This document shows, piece after piece, positions 18,701-26,481 of a DNA stretch of 64,000 nucleotides. Origin of the DNA: Fibrobacter sp. UWB16 (GTDB lineage Bacteria > Fibrobacterota > Fibrobacteria > Fibrobacterales > Fibrobacteraceae); NCBI RefSeq assembly GCF_900215325.1, contig NZ_OCMS01000005.1, forward strand, positions 62,001 through 126,000. Reading direction: 5' to 3'. The notes beneath the pieces are model-generated. The model searched no databases and was not told the origin of the DNA. It saw only the letters and a program-made list of their open reading frames with translations. The first letter of the stretch is position 1; the number at the start of each line of letters is the position of its first letter. Both the position numbers and the translations under genes were made by a program.

Positions 18701-21700
18701 CCGTCATAGCAGGATTCGCCAGAGCAAGTTGTGCTGGCGGCGTTATTGTCATTGCCGTTGTAGTAATAATAGAGCGGTGTACAACCCTTGGAATCGAACC
18801 ATCCAGAATGGCCAACCCAAGGTTTAACGAGCGTATCTATTTTGATGACTCCATCTGTTGCTACTGCTGCAAACGAGCATTTGACGGTGGGGTAGGTATC
18901 ATAGCATTCAGAATTGTAAGTGGCGCTCTTCCAGCCAATGCCGTAAATCTTGAAGTTCGGGTCGCCGAGGCTAAAACCGACGTATTCATGGGCGGCATCG
19001 GCTAGCGGATTGTTGAACTCCGAAAGCTTGAATGAACATTCATATTCTGTCGAGGAATCGCCATAGAAGTCGCCGATATTTGCGCGCACCTCGATGGTCC
19101 CTGAATTTGTAATGGTTATAGTCGCCATGACCATCTTTGACGTGGACACATACGCCTTGTATCCATTGCTATTGGTCAATGTGGATGTCAAACTTGTCGT
19201 GCCTTTCCAGAGCTGAGCTTCGAGAGCGCCACTGCTGTTTTCGTACAGGTTCAACATGAAGTAGTCATTTCCGTAAGTGTTGGCACGGAGCAAGAATCCG
19301 GAATTTTTGATATTGGCAGAAGTGTTGTCATAGCTACTTGTTACACGTGGTACGTTGATTAAGGCTTTGAGCGTGCCTAAGATACCGGCGTTTACCGTGC
19401 TAAGGACCATGACCGGATTCCTAGCGGATTGTTTCTTCTTCTTGACTGCTGATTTGTCGATGTGGATTTCACCACTGGAGCCGACGACAATCTGCGATAA
19501 ATAACCCGAAATCAAGTGCCATTTGGAGTTCGGATACAAGCTGTTCCCGTCAACGGCGCCTGTACATGTAGAATAGATGTCGTTGTCGCTGCATTTGTCA
19601 ATGCAGTATTGCACATCGTCTCCGCATTCTACGCTATTGCGCTTGAACTCGTCAAAGAAACAGTGCTTGTCGTTTTCGCCAAAGTATGCAATCAATTCGG
19701 TGTTGTCATCTGAAAGCGTAAACGCATCGAATTCCTTACTCGTGTTTGTTCCGTCGGTTGTTGGACAACTTCCGCCGCTACATTTCCAATAACTGAACTC
19801 GTTGGCGTCATCATTGTCTTCAAGGGCGGCTTTCACACTTTCGCCTTTGAAAATCGAGAATGTACATGTCTTTGTTGAAGTTTCGTCATTGTTTCTAGCG
19901 TCTTCGTAGCGGCACTGTTCGTTTCGGCTACCGTAATTGCTATCGATATACAAGTTTATTATAGGACTTTTGCTAGACCCCACATTGCCTTTGAAGCCTA
20001 CGGTGAACGTTCTTTTTTTGGCCTTGGCGCTTGCTCGCAAGGTGTAGTTCTTGTTTGCCTGTACGGCGTTTGCCGCAATCGAGTTGTTTGTTTGTGGAAT
20101 AATCGTTTCGCAGTCGTTGCTGCCGGTGGCTGCGAGGGTTACGCTTTGTGTGTTGCCGACGGTAATCACCCAAGTGCTATTGTCCACCAAGTTGATGAAT
20201 GATGTTCCGGAGGGTTCTACCCACACTCCAGAAACATCACAGTCAGGCCAGTAAGTTTCGTAATTAGAGGGGCAGTTGCCAGAATGGTTGTCGCAATATT
20301 CCTTGATGTCTGTTGATGTCGCTTCTTCGCGGTTCAACTGCGCACTTGAAGCGATGTAGAGCTCTGTTGAGGAGGGCGAGCCAGGAATGTAGCCTTCACC
20401 AGGGAGCAACTGGAACAGTAGAGTTCCTTTCACGGCATTGGATGTTTTTATGGTGGCTATCGTCGGTGTGGCGGCCGAAGAGTTGGCGGCTAGTTTAAGA
20501 TTGCATGACATCCCGTTGCGCGTGACGTTTTCGCCCAGAGAAACATAGGACCATGCTTCATTTTCGACGTCAGGGCAATAGAAGTTCACGGTAAGTTCTG
20601 CCGCATGTGCAGGGACGACGAGCTTGACTTCTTTTAAGTCATCGGCGTCCATTTCTTCGGATTCTTTTTCGAATGTGATTGTTGTAGTTCCACGGGTGTC
20701 TTTTCCGACATGGACCCAGAAAGGAATGCTGGGGTAACCGTTTGCGGTCGCGGTGCATGTGTAGAGACCTCTGCTGAGAGCTGTTCCCAAATAGAGGTTC
20801 CCTGTTGTAGATAGTGCTCCTGGCCCGCTACAAGATACGTTTACGTCTGATTTTCTCAAGGCCGTACCGTTGCCGTTGAGCGTTTGAATGTTGTAATAGT
20901 CGCTCAGCTGTCCGTAGGGATCGTTCGGCAGGTAAATGATACGCGGAAGAACGATGAATGATGGAGAAAGCTCTGTTATGTTGGTGCTACTTGCTTGTGG
21001 AGGAGTCTCGGAACTTTTGTTCTGGGTTTCAAGTCTTACGCCCAATTGCGGAGCCATTGAAATATAATAGCTATCGAATAGTTTTTCTGTCGATTCTGAG
21101 GAAGACGATGAGGATCCTGAAGTTCCCGTTGCTGCGCCTCCGCATGAACTTGCGCCTACAGAAGCGTTGCAGATGACGGCATTAGCCGACAAGTCGTTCA
21201 TCATATCTTCATTGAACACTAAGGAACGTGCTTTGAAATCGCCGACCTTCGCGCAGTTGTCTGCGGTTGCATAAACCGAGCCGCTGAAAGTAGAATTGTT
21301 AAACAGTAGCCCGCCAATATCTTTTTTGGTGTAGATGAAGTAATTGTATATGCCATTGTCTTCTGCTGGTAAAAGCGTGGAGCTTGCTCCTTCTGCTAGA
21401 TAGAGGAGTACATAGGAATCGGCCGTGGTCGGGGGCAATTTTTGCATTCCTAAAGCGTCTGTCACGACAATGATAAACTTGCCCTTTAAGGGAGTTTTAG
21501 GATCTTTAATTTCGCCACGATTTACAATTTTAACGACTTGATAACCATTGTAAAGGTTGTTTTTGTATTTGTTTTGATTCTCGGTATTTCTTTTGTAGCA
21601 ATTGTTGAGGTAGCGGCTCATGTTGTCGCCCCAGGTTTTTACGGTGTCGCAGTCTTTGTTTGCGTACGATATAAACTGATTGTAGGCGGTGACGAGAATG

Positions 21701-23379
21701 TCATCGACTTTGTAGCTAGCCCCGTCGCAGCCTTCTTTCTTTTTCCAGAGCTTGTTACAATAGGTTTTGACGGATTCGGCGCATTCAAAAGGTTGGCTTG
21801 CCGGCATTTCGCTCGATACGGTTCCCTGGGATTTAAACCACGGGGTAACTCGGCATTCGGGGCGCCACTTATCTGGAGTCGCTTTGCAGTATGGCGAGCC
21901 TGTCGGTGTGCCGTTCTGATAATTCAAGAAGTTATTTTTTTCTGCAGTGTAGCCATACGATCCCCAATAACCGATTTGAGGCGTGTAAAAAACTTTGTTC
22001 CCGGCATAATAGTTGGCGTAATACGCTTGTGCGCCCCAGCCCCAGCCGCCAGCGTTTGAGACGATGTAGTCGACATCTTGACCTTTACCGTTGTAGTAGT
22101 AAAGGTAGTAGGCGTCGTTTTTGTTCTTCATGTGGGGCTTTAAATCTGGGTATGGGCGGGTTGTCTTGTTGTCCCATTTGGCTTGAGAACCGTAAGTATT
22201 GGATCCTTTATAATAGGTGTTCTTTTCGATAAACGTTCTGTTGTTTCTGAGTGTCACGTAATCTGCAATGGGGTGGGCACTTTTGATGTAAACTTTGGAA
22301 TCTTTTTTGTTTCCTAGAATAATCTTGTTGTATTCGCCTTCGTTGTCTTCACCGTTTGTAATCCATATGGGGTATGTCGATTCGGCCCAAAGATTTCCAC
22401 CGACGAGGAAATCTCGTGCGGGATTTTTTTCGCTAATGAGAACCTGGCCGTGTTCCCCAAGGCACATGTTCCCTGCGACACGGGAATCGTGTGCTGAAAA
22501 GTTTGTATACCATGTGCCGTTGACTGTCAGATTCTTCTGGAATTTTTGATCGCCTGTGGTTGGTGCTTCAAGGTTACCTTCAATGTAAACGTTACCTGTG
22601 ACGTTTGCGTTATAGAGGCCTGCTGCTTCAGATGTTGTCGGGAATGTGAAGTGGGCTGCGTTGCCGCCGACGTAGAAGTCGTTACCAAGGACGCCGTTGT
22701 TTGCAAGGAGATTGCCTCCGATGCATGCCGTAGTGCCTGCACCGATTGAACTTCCTGATACATTGGCGTTTCCTGTAATAATGAGATCGTTTTCCGTATA
22801 TGCAGGGTTGCTGCCGTTGTCGAGATTGCCGTTAACAAGCAAAGAGTATGCCTTCATATGGCCTTGTGTTTGAGTTGTTCCACCAAAGTAATTGTACCTG
22901 AACGGAATGGCGCTGTATTCTTCTTCTTCAAAAAGCCTGACTCGATACAAACCGTCTACGTTAAAGATGGCCGCTTCATTCCATTGCGTGTTGTCCCCTG
23001 ATTCGCCAGATGAAAGAATTTTTAATTTGAACGTGGTCTTTTCAGTATTCACGCCCGTAAGCCATACATGGTAATTTTGCCCAGCGCGTTGCAACGGGCG
23101 TAACCTTGCGTCAAGGTTTATAGGCTTATTTCCGCCATCAATGAAAGCCTTTATCAATGCGCCGACATCGTTCGCGTGGAAGGTCATCCACATTCGGGCG
23201 CTTTCGATGCCTGCTTGCGAACTTTGATAAGCCTCTTGTTGCCGCATTCTACTGACGCTAGAACGCCCTTGGCTTGTGAGCAACTTATAGGTGGCCGTTG
23301 CTGCAATTGTTGCAATAAGCATAAACATCAGCACGGTGATAAGAGATACACCGGATTTCATATTCTTTTGCTTAAACAT
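15799..23379 (-). CDS. Giant PilX-like pseudopilin with multidomain adhesin-like ectodomain (copy A)
   Basis: 2,526 residues. The N-terminus MFKQKNMKSGVSLITVLM is a prepilin-like leader and hydrophobic helix of PilX/GspK character: cleavage is predicted after Gly10 and position +5 is Thr, not Glu. Rough architecture: helix 1-60; beta-helix-like repeats rich in VGGN/VNGNL/IGGNL at about 150-340; a block with LPRIIYLPNDPYG and LSDYYN near 810; an InlB-repeat-like segment ending DKHCFFDEF near 1238; a lectin-like block to about 1480; LVKPWVGHSG near 1510; a further beta-sandwich with GFDPENV near 1700; and tandem Cys-paired Ig-like repeats at about 1848-2300 (SGCPGNGCGY, TGCDDSDCDY). A Gly-Gly-Ser linker and a final Cys-containing module end NCHFNWW. 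Ordinary PilX is about 200 residues. GGAGG overlapping the stop of the PilW-like gene supports the start. Homologous along its length to copy B. A pilus-tip adhesin is inferred; ligand unknown. Confidence 0.82.
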   Translation of the reverse strand: MFKQKNMKSGVSLITVLMFMLIATIAATATYKLLTSQGRSSVSRMRQQEAYQSSQAGIESARMWMTFHANDVGALIKAFIDGGNKPINLDARLRPLQRAGQNYHVWLTGVNTEKTTFKLKILSSGESGDNTQWNEAAIFNVDGLYRVRLFEEEEYSAIPFRYNYFGGTTQTQGHMKAYSLLVNGNLDNGSNPAYTENDLIITGNANVSGSSIGAGTTACIGGNLLANNGVLGNDFYVGGNAAHFTFPTTSEAAGLYNANVTGNVYIEGNLEAPTTGDQKFQKNLTVNGTWYTNFSAHDSRVAGNMCLGEHGQVLISEKNPARDFLVGGNLWAESTYPIWITNGEDNEGEYNKIILGNKKDSKVYIKSAHPIADYVTLRNNRTFIEKNTYYKGSNTYGSQAKWDNKTTRPYPDLKPHMKNKNDAYYLYYYNGKGQDVDYIVSNAGGWGWGAQAYYANYYAGNKVFYTPQIGYWGSYGYTAEKNNFLNYQNGTPTGSPYCKATPDKWRPECRVTPWFKSQGTVSSEMPASQPFECAESVKTYCNKLWKKKEGCDGASYKVDDILVTAYNQFISYANKDCDTVKTWGDNMSRYLNNCYKRNTENQNKYKNNLYNGYQVVKIVNRGEIKDPKTPLKGKFIIVVTDALGMQKLPPTTADSYVLLYLAEGASSTLLPAEDNGIYNYFIYTKKDIGGLLFNNSTFSGSVYATADNCAKVGDFKARSLVFNEDMMNDLSANAVICNASVGASSCGGAATGTSGSSSSSSESTEKLFDSYYISMAPQLGVRLETQNKSSETPPQASSTNITELSPSFIVLPRIIYLPNDPYGQLSDYYNIQTLNGNGTALRKSDVNVSCSGPGALSTTGNLYLGTALSRGLYTCTATANGYPSIPFWVHVGKDTRGTTTITFEKESEEMDADDLKEVKLVVPAHAAELTVNFYCPDVENEAWSYVSLGENVTRNGMSCNLKLAANSSAATPTIATIKTSNAVKGTLLFQLLPGEGYIPGSPSSTELYIASSAQLNREEATSTDIKEYCDNHSGNCPSNYETYWPDCDVSGVWVEPSGTSFINLVDNSTWVITVGNTQSVTLAATGSNDCETIIPQTNNSIAANAVQANKNYTLRASAKAKKRTFTVGFKGNVGSSKSPIINLYIDSNYGSRNEQCRYEDARNNDETSTKTCTFSIFKGESVKAALEDNDDANEFSYWKCSGGSCPTTDGTNTSKEFDAFTLSDDNTELIAYFGENDKHCFFDEFKRNSVECGDDVQYCIDKCSDNDIYSTCTGAVDGNSLYPNSKWHLISGYLSQIVVGSSGEIHIDKSAVKKKKQSARNPVMVLSTVNAGILGTLKALINVPRVTSSYDNTSANIKNSGFLLRANTYGNDYFMLNLYENSSGALEAQLWKGTTSLTSTLTNSNGYKAYVSTSKMVMATITITNSGTIEVRANIGDFYGDSSTEYECSFKLSEFNNPLADAAHEYVGFSLGDPNFKIYGIGWKSATYNSECYDTYPTVKCSFAAVATDGVIKIDTLVKPWVGHSGWFDSKGCTPLYYYYNGNDNNAASTTCSGESCYDGYKFDKSGIGAHGYTEAGTEYKTAKAWLGNCTNVDETAMAWGVTSDKERAHCGAFWTGEFTECLAHQDLFSGSKSIGSLEETIVFENKQNLRAATLHVTLENTDNNEVEIWLVSESDNWGEYDHESHSVSMSGTTGSFNIMQEFATGSNGFDPENVKQIVLKNHGSTSVTVTSITSTCAKAIGITYCKAEYDGDNWNVTTQVTNKDKSLISKQQITATVDGSTLINQTKDATGNDGIVWNGDMATLSIPDPTVYSHQGKSYVFNATITGTSGQTFSKQCSVSPDPIGLIGVDCSVVSAVASGARFPTFNVNFSGCPGNGCGYEIYLDNGYTPFATGTEKTAARHSANQNESCNTTEGCEHTYTVKSTANPALFDDCSASFKVQRNAEDLPPIVTCGISTSPTDFTYDPVSVSDNVYFLARNNESVDKQYTVTLKRGDSQVGTATLSNWSGLTNIKDLGKLAAGDYTYSLYYNNEKICDAPVTVNEESGACHISGNLYEGQVISMNVSGVNGITQYIWTLNGDSKTIDCNQNNCRNNTRNAPTTPGTYSYSVTRGAHTLCTGNVTIESILSCSVNPTTVNKDQTYTFRATKASAINSCWSCEFKIDGEKQVPPYNPQPDTDIEKTASSEGNKTLSLNCTCDNASTSCSTQLEVTKTKPVFSCADNIKATVNSDNNVKIRLTGITGCDDSDCDYLIAGTGADGTYHSSCSNSNCTLQAVTNKSKSKNDTAIYMVTLKNSVGQETKYCSVSFVEGATCNCAQYCGAGCESNVTTGNVSNGSFTGCVFFTSATRINVNKGDAWTINGWHEDVEPSNNGCWDNSTNCANFLNSKNITKADGGYYFHGNGIWVELQTSGSNPCDGSGGSGGSGGSGGSGGSETVTVVSSKDSKFELNNGTNTVEIKSGLSNPSGCQFACDNGGTSSFTVDIGSNHLSGNWSASGSIDLNNCKEGATVSVVLNASASNCHFNWW
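16077..16125 (-). repeat. Gly-Gly-Ser-coding short tandem repeat
   Basis: About two and a half copies of an 18-base unit (plus strand TGCCTCCAGAGCCTCCGC) encoding the GGSGGSGGS linker before the last domain of giant pseudopilin A. Such a repeat could change copy number without breaking frame. Confidence 0.7.
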
Positions 23380-23387
23380 AAACCCTC

Positions 23388-24809
23388 CTAATCGCGTGGA
23401 CCGTTGCTCGGTGCAGGAACGACCATTTCAACATGTCCGGACTCTCCTCTGTTTTTGATATCCAGACTCAGCAGAAATGCCTTTACGTTCTGCTTGTCGC
23501 TTTTGTTGGCTTCGAAATCGTAATTTTCGAATTTGTAGTTTGCACTGGGTATCTTTAGGACTTTCAATTTCGAGATGGATATTTTCCCTTGTGAAACGAG
23601 AGGAGAATAGCAAGCGAACGTGAATGCGAGACATGCTTTTGTAATCTTAATGGGGACTGAAAAACGCATGGTGCGTTCTCCGCTTCCTTCGCTCTTGACG
23701 CCCAAAGGCGGGAAAAATGCGAAATCTCCAAATTTTATAGCGGGGTCGCCATACGTAATGGGGTTGCCTGTCTCGAGACTCCTCAAACCGACGGCCATGT
23801 GGTCTTCGCCAGGGACAAATAACTTGCTTTTATCTGCATTTTCGTCTGTGGGCAGAATTTCGAATGAAATTTCATACTCGTTGTCCGGTTCAAATGTGAG
23901 GTTGCTGCCTTCACTGGCGCAAAGGGTCTGCCACGAAAAATCCGGGTACGTCTCGTTGCGGACGGCGATAACTTCGTTGATCTTACGGGCGCCTTCGCTT
24001 TTTATGGTTTGCATGCTTTGGTCATAGTTTTGGAAGAACCCGGATATGGTCTGCGTATTTCCGCCTTTGTGCGTTTCTCCTGCTTCATTGGTCACAATAG
24101 GCATTTCGCGGTCTCCGTCGTTTCTACCGACAAACCTGAATTCGGATTCACCAACGCCAGGGAACAGCTGGACGTTGTCCCCTACAACGCCGGGTTTTCC
24201 CGGTGTGACTTTGAACTTGCTTACATCTGATGCCATTTCGATATTGTTGGGTTCAGATGTTGCTCCGTCGGTACAAGGGTCGTCTTCTGGGAGATTCGAT
24301 TTTTTTTCGAGGATTCTGCAGTTGCGCCAAAGCGATCCGTCACGGACAAACCAGGCGATTTGTTCGACGGCGGAGTAATGGCCGGATTCGTCGTAACGTA
24401 AACGGCGGATGGTAAGGCTGTCGAACCCGTTTTTGGTCACTACAGAAAAAGATGACGAATCTTTATTTTCGCTGTTTGGGTCCATGTAAACGTTCGTGTA
24501 GATGTTGCTGAACTTGTTGCCGTATTCAGCCCCAGATTCCGAGGCCCCTGCTTCCATGGCGGTCTTTGCCCCTGTCTGTGCGACATCGGCTTTGAATATG
24601 GCGGCCACTTTCTCTGCGGTTTCTGAAGCTTGCAACATGCTCTGCGTGCGCATGCGCATCTTGGTGCTGTCGCTGAAAGCCTGGCCCGCGATAAGGACTA
24701 TGCCTCCAAGAAGGGCTATGTAGACCATCAGCTCGATGAGGGTAAAACCGGATGCTCGTTGCATCTGTACATTCGTACCTTTATTTGTCAAACGACTAAA
24801 AAACTCCAT
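23388..24809 (-). CDS. PilW-like prepilin with beta-sandwich-like insert (copy A)
   Basis: 473 residues. The type IV prepilin signal is RASG then FTLIELMVYIALLGG: cleavage after Gly21, Phe +1, Glu +5. The pilin-like part (to about 220) has CRILEKKSNLPEDDPC. A PilW-type FRFVGRNDG strand leads into an unusual long domain (about 260-450) with YEISFEI, GEDHMAVGLRS and AFTFACYSP, resembling a carbohydrate-binding-like beta-sandwich by its strand pattern only. It ends in VPAPSNGPRD. The start at 24809 has GAGGG upstream; an ATG at 24764 is a shorter alternative and a TTG at 24848 is less likely. The giant PilX-like gene follows after 8 bases. Paralogue of the gene at 25123. Confidence 0.85.
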   Translation of the reverse strand: MEFFSRLTNKGTNVQMQRASGFTLIELMVYIALLGGIVLIAGQAFSDSTKMRMRTQSMLQASETAEKVAAIFKADVAQTGAKTAMEAGASESGAEYGNKFSNIYTNVYMDPNSENKDSSSFSVVTKNGFDSLTIRRLRYDESGHYSAVEQIAWFVRDGSLWRNCRILEKKSNLPEDDPCTDGATSEPNNIEMASDVSKFKVTPGKPGVVGDNVQLFPGVGESEFRFVGRNDGDREMPIVTNEAGETHKGGNTQTISGFFQNYDQSMQTIKSEGARKINEVIAVRNETYPDFSWQTLCASEGSNLTFEPDNEYEISFEILPTDENADKSKLFVPGEDHMAVGLRSLETGNPITYGDPAIKFGDFAFFPPLGVKSEGSGERTMRFSVPIKITKACLAFTFACYSPLVSQGKISISKLKVLKIPSANYKFENYDFEANKSDKQNVKAFLLSLDIKNRGESGHVEMVVPAPSNGPRD

Positions 24810-25074
24810 TCTCGACCCTCGCGACACCTTTTTTAACAATTGCAACAATATTGTGCAATTATGATGATATTTTCTAATCTAAAAGATAAGTTTTGTGTAT
24901 GCAAAAGTGTTAAAAAATTCTTTTTTATTGTCTGATTTTGCTAAAAATTTGACGAAAATCAACGTTTTTTCGTGTCTTGACTTGATTCTTTTAAAGAAGT
25001 GTTGATTTTATGTTTTTTTACATATATCCCGCAGGCGTAAACTTTTAGCAATTTTTTGAATTTATCTTTTCACA

Positions 25075-25080
25075 TATAAT
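25075..25080 (+). promoter_or_regulatory. Candidate -10 element of the right-hand pilin operon
   Basis: Perfect TATAAT 42 bases before the ATG at 25123. A consensus -35 is not apparent. Confidence 0.5.
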
Positions 25081-25093
25081 ATAAAGAGTTGGA

Positions 25094-25115
25094 TTATTCC
25101 ACTTTCGTGGGATAA
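25094..25115 (+). other. 5'-UTR hairpin before the right-hand PilW-like gene
   Basis: TTATTCCAC - TTTC - GTGGGATAA, nine pairs including one G-U. It ends 7 bases before the start codon, so it lies at or next to the ribosome-binding site. No T run follows, so it is not a terminator. Translational control is speculative. Confidence 0.5.
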
Positions 25116-25122
25116 AGTTGGA

Positions 25123-26466
25123 ATGTGTATGATATTTAACTATGTGGGTGATTTGTGCCCGAAATATAGCCGTAAGGCAGGCTTTACCTTGGTGGAATTG
25201 CTTGTCTATATGGCAATCCTTGGCGTTGTTGTCCTTGTTGCAGGGCAAGCTATTACCGATAGCACTAAAATTCGCGTTCGCACACAAAATATGCTGGCCT
25301 CAAGCCAGAATGCCGAGAACGTGGCAAGTTTGTTAAAAGACGATATCGCACAAATGGGTGCTAAGGAATACGAAACTGAAAAATATTCAGGCATTTTCAA
25401 TGTTGTCCAAAATGCATTTATGGACCCAAATAATGCAGATGCTTCTTTAATAGACAAGTCTTCGTATTTTTTGCAAAAGGGAACGGGCGAATTTGACAGT
25501 TTGTACTTTAGAAAAATCCGCTATGACGATGATGGTAAATATGTAGGGCTCGAGGCTGTCTCGTGGTACGTGCACGATGGCGTGCTTTATCGCCGCTGCA
25601 AACGCCTTGAAAGTGCTGCGGGTGCAATTGACGATGCAACGTGCCCTGCGGATGGCAATACAGAAGTGGCGATTGCAAATGACATGTCGCGCTTCAAGGT
25701 TGTGCCGGCGAAGCCCAAATTGCTAGAAGCAAGTACGGGCAAGGTGATGTTCCCGCCGGCTGGGGATGTGTCGGAATTTCGCTTGATTTCCCGTTATGAC
25801 GGCACAAAAATGCTTCGCTTGAATTTGACTCCCGAACTTGGGGGCAATCCGGTCAAGCTTTCTGGATTTGTTACAAATTACGATGTCGATGCAGAAGCTT
25901 ATTCGACCGTGAATAGAATCAACCAGCTTTATGCCGCTCAGGCAAATAGCGGTTCTGGCAGCTGGTCGGAACTGTGTTCCGAAATGACTTTTACGCCAGG
26001 GGCGGAGTACGAGATATCCTTTAAGTTGCCGATTCTCTCGTCTACGGATGCTTCCCAAACGATTGTCCCGGGGCGTGACCATTTGGCGGTTGGATTGCGT
26101 ACAAAATCAGGTGAAAAGATAGAACGCTTTGACGATTTTATGTTCGCTCCTCCAAATGATGAAACATCGGCGAATATTACTCGAAATTTCCGCTTTTCTG
26201 TAAATCAGGAAGTGAAGGCGTGTCTTGCATTTACGTTTGTGTTCTTCTCTCCGCTTGCAGAACAGGGAACACTGAATATTTCCAATTTGACGGTGAAAAA
26301 AGTTCAGGATATCAATTACGAATTCGATGCGGACTATACTCCCGAAATTGCAGACAAGAAAAATGTCCGTGCGTTCTATGTGGACTTGAGAATAAACAAG
26401 CACGGCGAACAGGGTGGATCGAGTTACGTTTTTGCAACGCCGAGCAATGGCTCCGCTGTAGAATAA
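25123..26466 (+). CDS. PilW-like prepilin with beta-sandwich-like insert (copy B)
   Basis: 447 residues and paralogous to the gene at 23388-24809. The prepilin signal is SRKAG then FTLVELLVYMAILGV: cleavage after Gly20, Glu at +5. Shared segments include GQAITDSTKIRVRTQ, the FRLISRYDG strand, TPGAEYEISFKLP, GRDHLAVGLRT, KACLAFTFVFFSPL and the end ATPSNGSAVE. The domain after about residue 260 is not part of ordinary PilW or GspJ and by strand pattern resembles a CBM-like beta-sandwich. ATG at 25123 or 25129 could be used; GGA precedes both. The giant PilX-like gene follows after 15 bases. Minor pilins of this class normally prime pilus assembly at the tip. Confidence 0.85.
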   Translation: MCMIFNYVGDLCPKYSRKAGFTLVELLVYMAILGVVVLVAGQAITDSTKIRVRTQNMLASSQNAENVASLLKDDIAQMGAKEYETEKYSGIFNVVQNAFMDPNNADASLIDKSSYFLQKGTGEFDSLYFRKIRYDDDGKYVGLEAVSWYVHDGVLYRRCKRLESAAGAIDDATCPADGNTEVAIANDMSRFKVVPAKPKLLEASTGKVMFPPAGDVSEFRLISRYDGTKMLRLNLTPELGGNPVKLSGFVTNYDVDAEAYSTVNRINQLYAAQANSGSGSWSELCSEMTFTPGAEYEISFKLPILSSTDASQTIVPGRDHLAVGLRTKSGEKIERFDDFMFAPPNDETSANITRNFRFSVNQEVKACLAFTFVFFSPLAEQGTLNISNLTVKKVQDINYEFDADYTPEIADKKNVRAFYVDLRINKHGEQGGSSYVFATPSNGSAVE

Positions 26467-26481
26467 TTATAGGGGTGTGAT

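Larger units (their letters stand above)
24810..25122. other. Divergent regulatory region between the two giant-pilin operons
   Basis: Very AT-rich, with no coding potential seen. It must hold both promoters. Visible items are a TATAAT at 25075-25080 facing the right-hand operon, a 9-bp hairpin at 25094-25115 just before its start codon, and a near-palindrome TTGCAACAATATTGTGCAA at 24840-24858 close to the left-hand start. No sigma-54 signature (GG-N10-GC) was found. Confidence 0.6.

Noticed and set aside
25031-25050. Possible sigma-54 promoter in the pilin spacer
   Set aside because: The GG and GC elements at 25034 and 25048 are 12 bases apart instead of 10, and the rest of the consensus is absent.
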